From NCBI RefSeq assembly GCF_963678635.1, contig NC_087068.1, positions 6,036,907-6,100,906 on the forward strand: 64,000 nucleotides of DNA, written 5' to 3'. Shown piece after piece: positions 62,641-64,000 of the stretch. This stretch comes from Symsagittifera roscoffensis (taxonomy: Eukaryota; Xenacoelomorpha; Acoela; Convolutidae). Each line of letters begins with the position of its first letter. The first letter of the stretch is position 1. The notes under the pieces are model-generated. The model was not told the DNA's origin and searched no databases. It saw nothing but the letters and a program-made list of their open reading frames with translations. The position numbers and the translations under genes were made by a program.

Positions 62641-62821
62641 CAAATGAAAAATTTTTCCAATTTTTGTTGATTTTTGATAATTTTTTCTGTTATTTTGATA
62701 ATTTTTAAAATTTGTCATTTTTTATTATGTCTATTGTTCAAAATGCATATAAAACTTTTTCCAATTTTGAAAAAGTCACCATTTTCTCTTAAAATAAAAG
62801 AACTCCATAGACAAAAAAGGC

Positions 62822-62862
62822 CAGTCAGAGCATTCAGGGCGTCATCCAGATACAATCGGTTT
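62822..62862 (+). repeat. dispersed hairpin repeat, degenerate
   Basis: CAGTCAGAGCATTCAGGG then GATACAATCGGTTT; the second half of the stem has decayed. Confidence 0.4.
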
Positions 62863-63479
62863 ATTTACATAAATAGCGTGTAGGGAATTGTTTTTTTAAA
62901 AATGTCAAAAAAACACCATTTGTTTTTTGACGTTTGTTTTCAATTCTTAAGAGGTATTGGGAAAATTTTGGGTTTAGTCCTTATTTACTCCTTATTTACT
63001 ACTCCTTATTTACTAAATTAGCAGTTCTCAAACTCCCATCTACTTATGAAAATTGAGCGTAGATGTTTTTTTTTACATTTGACCTACGACAACAATTTTT
63101 TTCAGATTGCATAAAAAATATCCGTGAGAAACGCTCAGTTGAAAATTCGAAAACTTGTTGATTGAAAAAACCGCTTCAAGATTGAAAATTCTGTTTTCCT
63201 CGAATGACGGAACAATAATAACAGATAGTAATTTTTTTAAATGTAAATATCTGTAGATGGAGCTAAAATGAGAATTTAATGCTCACTGGGATTTTTGTGA
63301 ACCAGTGCTGATTTCCACAGCGAGACCCCGAGAATCAATTTACGCTTCAATTTTTATTCCAATCACAAATTGGATCTTTCATGGACCCGTCTCTCCAAAC
63401 AAACATAACTCTTTTTAGTTGACTATGTATTCAAGTTATTGAAACACTACTTTAATTTTAGGCTGGTTTGCTTTTTGTT

Positions 63480-63660
63480 ACTGGTTTGCCGCGACGCTCT
63501 CGCATTCTTCGTCAAACTTTCATTCAGCAACTTTTTGATCAACTAACAAGTTTAAAACCAACCATAAGGATAGCCAGTTGCTTTTCAACTAGCACAGAAT
63601 GTTCCGACCGTAGTCTTAAAAAAATTAATTTTTTTTTTTCAAATTGTTCGAATCGCAACT
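63480..63660 (+). repeat. partial copy of the 55-56 kb repeat
   Basis: Shares GGATAGCCAGTTGC, AGCACAGAATGTTCCGACC and TAGTCTTAAAAAA with the tandem units at 55070-56130. Confidence 0.5.
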
Positions 63661-63741
63661 AAAAAATCTTTCAATTTATATAGCACTCAGCTCTCTAATG
63701 ATACTTTTCGGCAGCTGACTTCATGTGGAAAAAAAGAAAAA

Positions 63742-63843
63742 ACTCAAACACTCTCGAATGCAAAGTTCGAGAACACACTCAAACACTCTCGAATGCAAAG
63801 ATCGAGAACACACTCAAACACACTCGAATACAAAGTTCGATAG
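63742..63843 (+). repeat. tandem repeat, 35 bp x 3
   Basis: Units start at 63742, 63777 and 63812, each containing ACTCAAACAC, CTCGAAT and CAAAG(T/A)TCGA. Confidence 0.85.
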
Positions 63844-64000
63844 TGGAAGCAACCTCGATGCTCTAAGTATTTCAAGCTATTGAGCAGGATGAGTAAGCCT
63901 TAAACATTGAGATGCAACTTTGCCTTCAAATTCATCTCGAATTGACCTCAATCTTAAACATGTGTGGAGCAGGTTACTTTATTTCATTTTTCTGACCACT

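Larger units (their letters stand above)
52306..64000. other. AT-rich host region, no gene recognised
   Basis: Short open frames here lack motifs and conservation. One at 56638-56934 is somewhat less AT-biased but matches nothing I know. The region is a patchwork of diverged repeats, the clearest of which are listed below. Confidence 0.5.

Noticed and set aside
1-64000. CRISPR arrays, rRNA or functional tRNA genes
   Set aside because: None seen. The tandem repeats lack unique spacers of constant length, and the tRNA-like heads do not fold into full cloverleaves.

Overview
The window looks like animal nuclear DNA, probably from an invertebrate. Long AT-rich non-coding stretches separate short GC-rich exons with GT-AG introns. 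Small foldback, MITE-like and tRNA-related repeats are scattered through it, and two very large LTR retrotransposons fill the middle. I cannot name the species. The host splice sites and the retroelement frames read with the standard genetic code.

Layout. (1) 1-3797: no gene recognised; it holds a small TA-flanked MITE, a tRNA-like Pol III promoter on the minus strand, and a second short inverted-repeat transposon. (2) 3798-13587, + strand: a host gene assembled by reading splice phases. Seven exons join without a phase conflict into a 473-codon frame ending in TGA. The protein has a divergent thioredoxin-fold-like region, split by a low-complexity insert. Its introns carry several foldback and repeat elements. 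(3) 13941-32843, - strand: LTR element copy 1, 18.9 kb, 4-bp TSD ACAT, all large frames open. (4) 32844-33366: 523-bp host spacer. (5) 33367-52301, + strand: LTR element copy 2, 18.9 kb, TSD AAAG, with at least three frame lesions. (6) 52306-64000: AT-rich, no gene recognised, several diverged repeat families, and a fossil LTR end related to the two big elements.

The main subject is the LTR element. It is Ty3/gypsy-like by its RT, RNase H, D-D-35-E integrase and GPY motif, but about 19 kb long with only 410-bp LTRs. Its order is: LTR, PBS-like site, 77-codon leader ORF, structured leader with twin hairpins and a candidate splice donor, basic 155-aa ORF overlapping gag, a gag-pro-pol frame (2747 aa in copy 1), two small hydrophobic ORFs (71 and about 60 aa), a roughly 378-codon frame without any methionine codon, a membrane-anchored envelope-like protein of about 870 aa, a protein of about 600 aa of unknown kind that starts in an ATGA overlap with the env stop, a conserved short intron just after that stop, twin RNA hairpins with the same loop, and the 3' LTR. 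Overlapping downstream frames, a leader donor and candidate acceptors imply expression from spliced subgenomic RNAs, as in complex retroviruses.

Within each copy the two LTRs are almost identical (copy 1: one substitution and two 1-bp indels; copy 2: two substitutions), so both insertions are young. The copies differ from each other by a few percent, mostly in disordered regions, which suggests selection on nearly all the frames. They have different target duplications, so the head-to-head palindrome of about 38 kb comes from two separate insertions. All identities and motif matches are my own reading; no database or alignment program was used.
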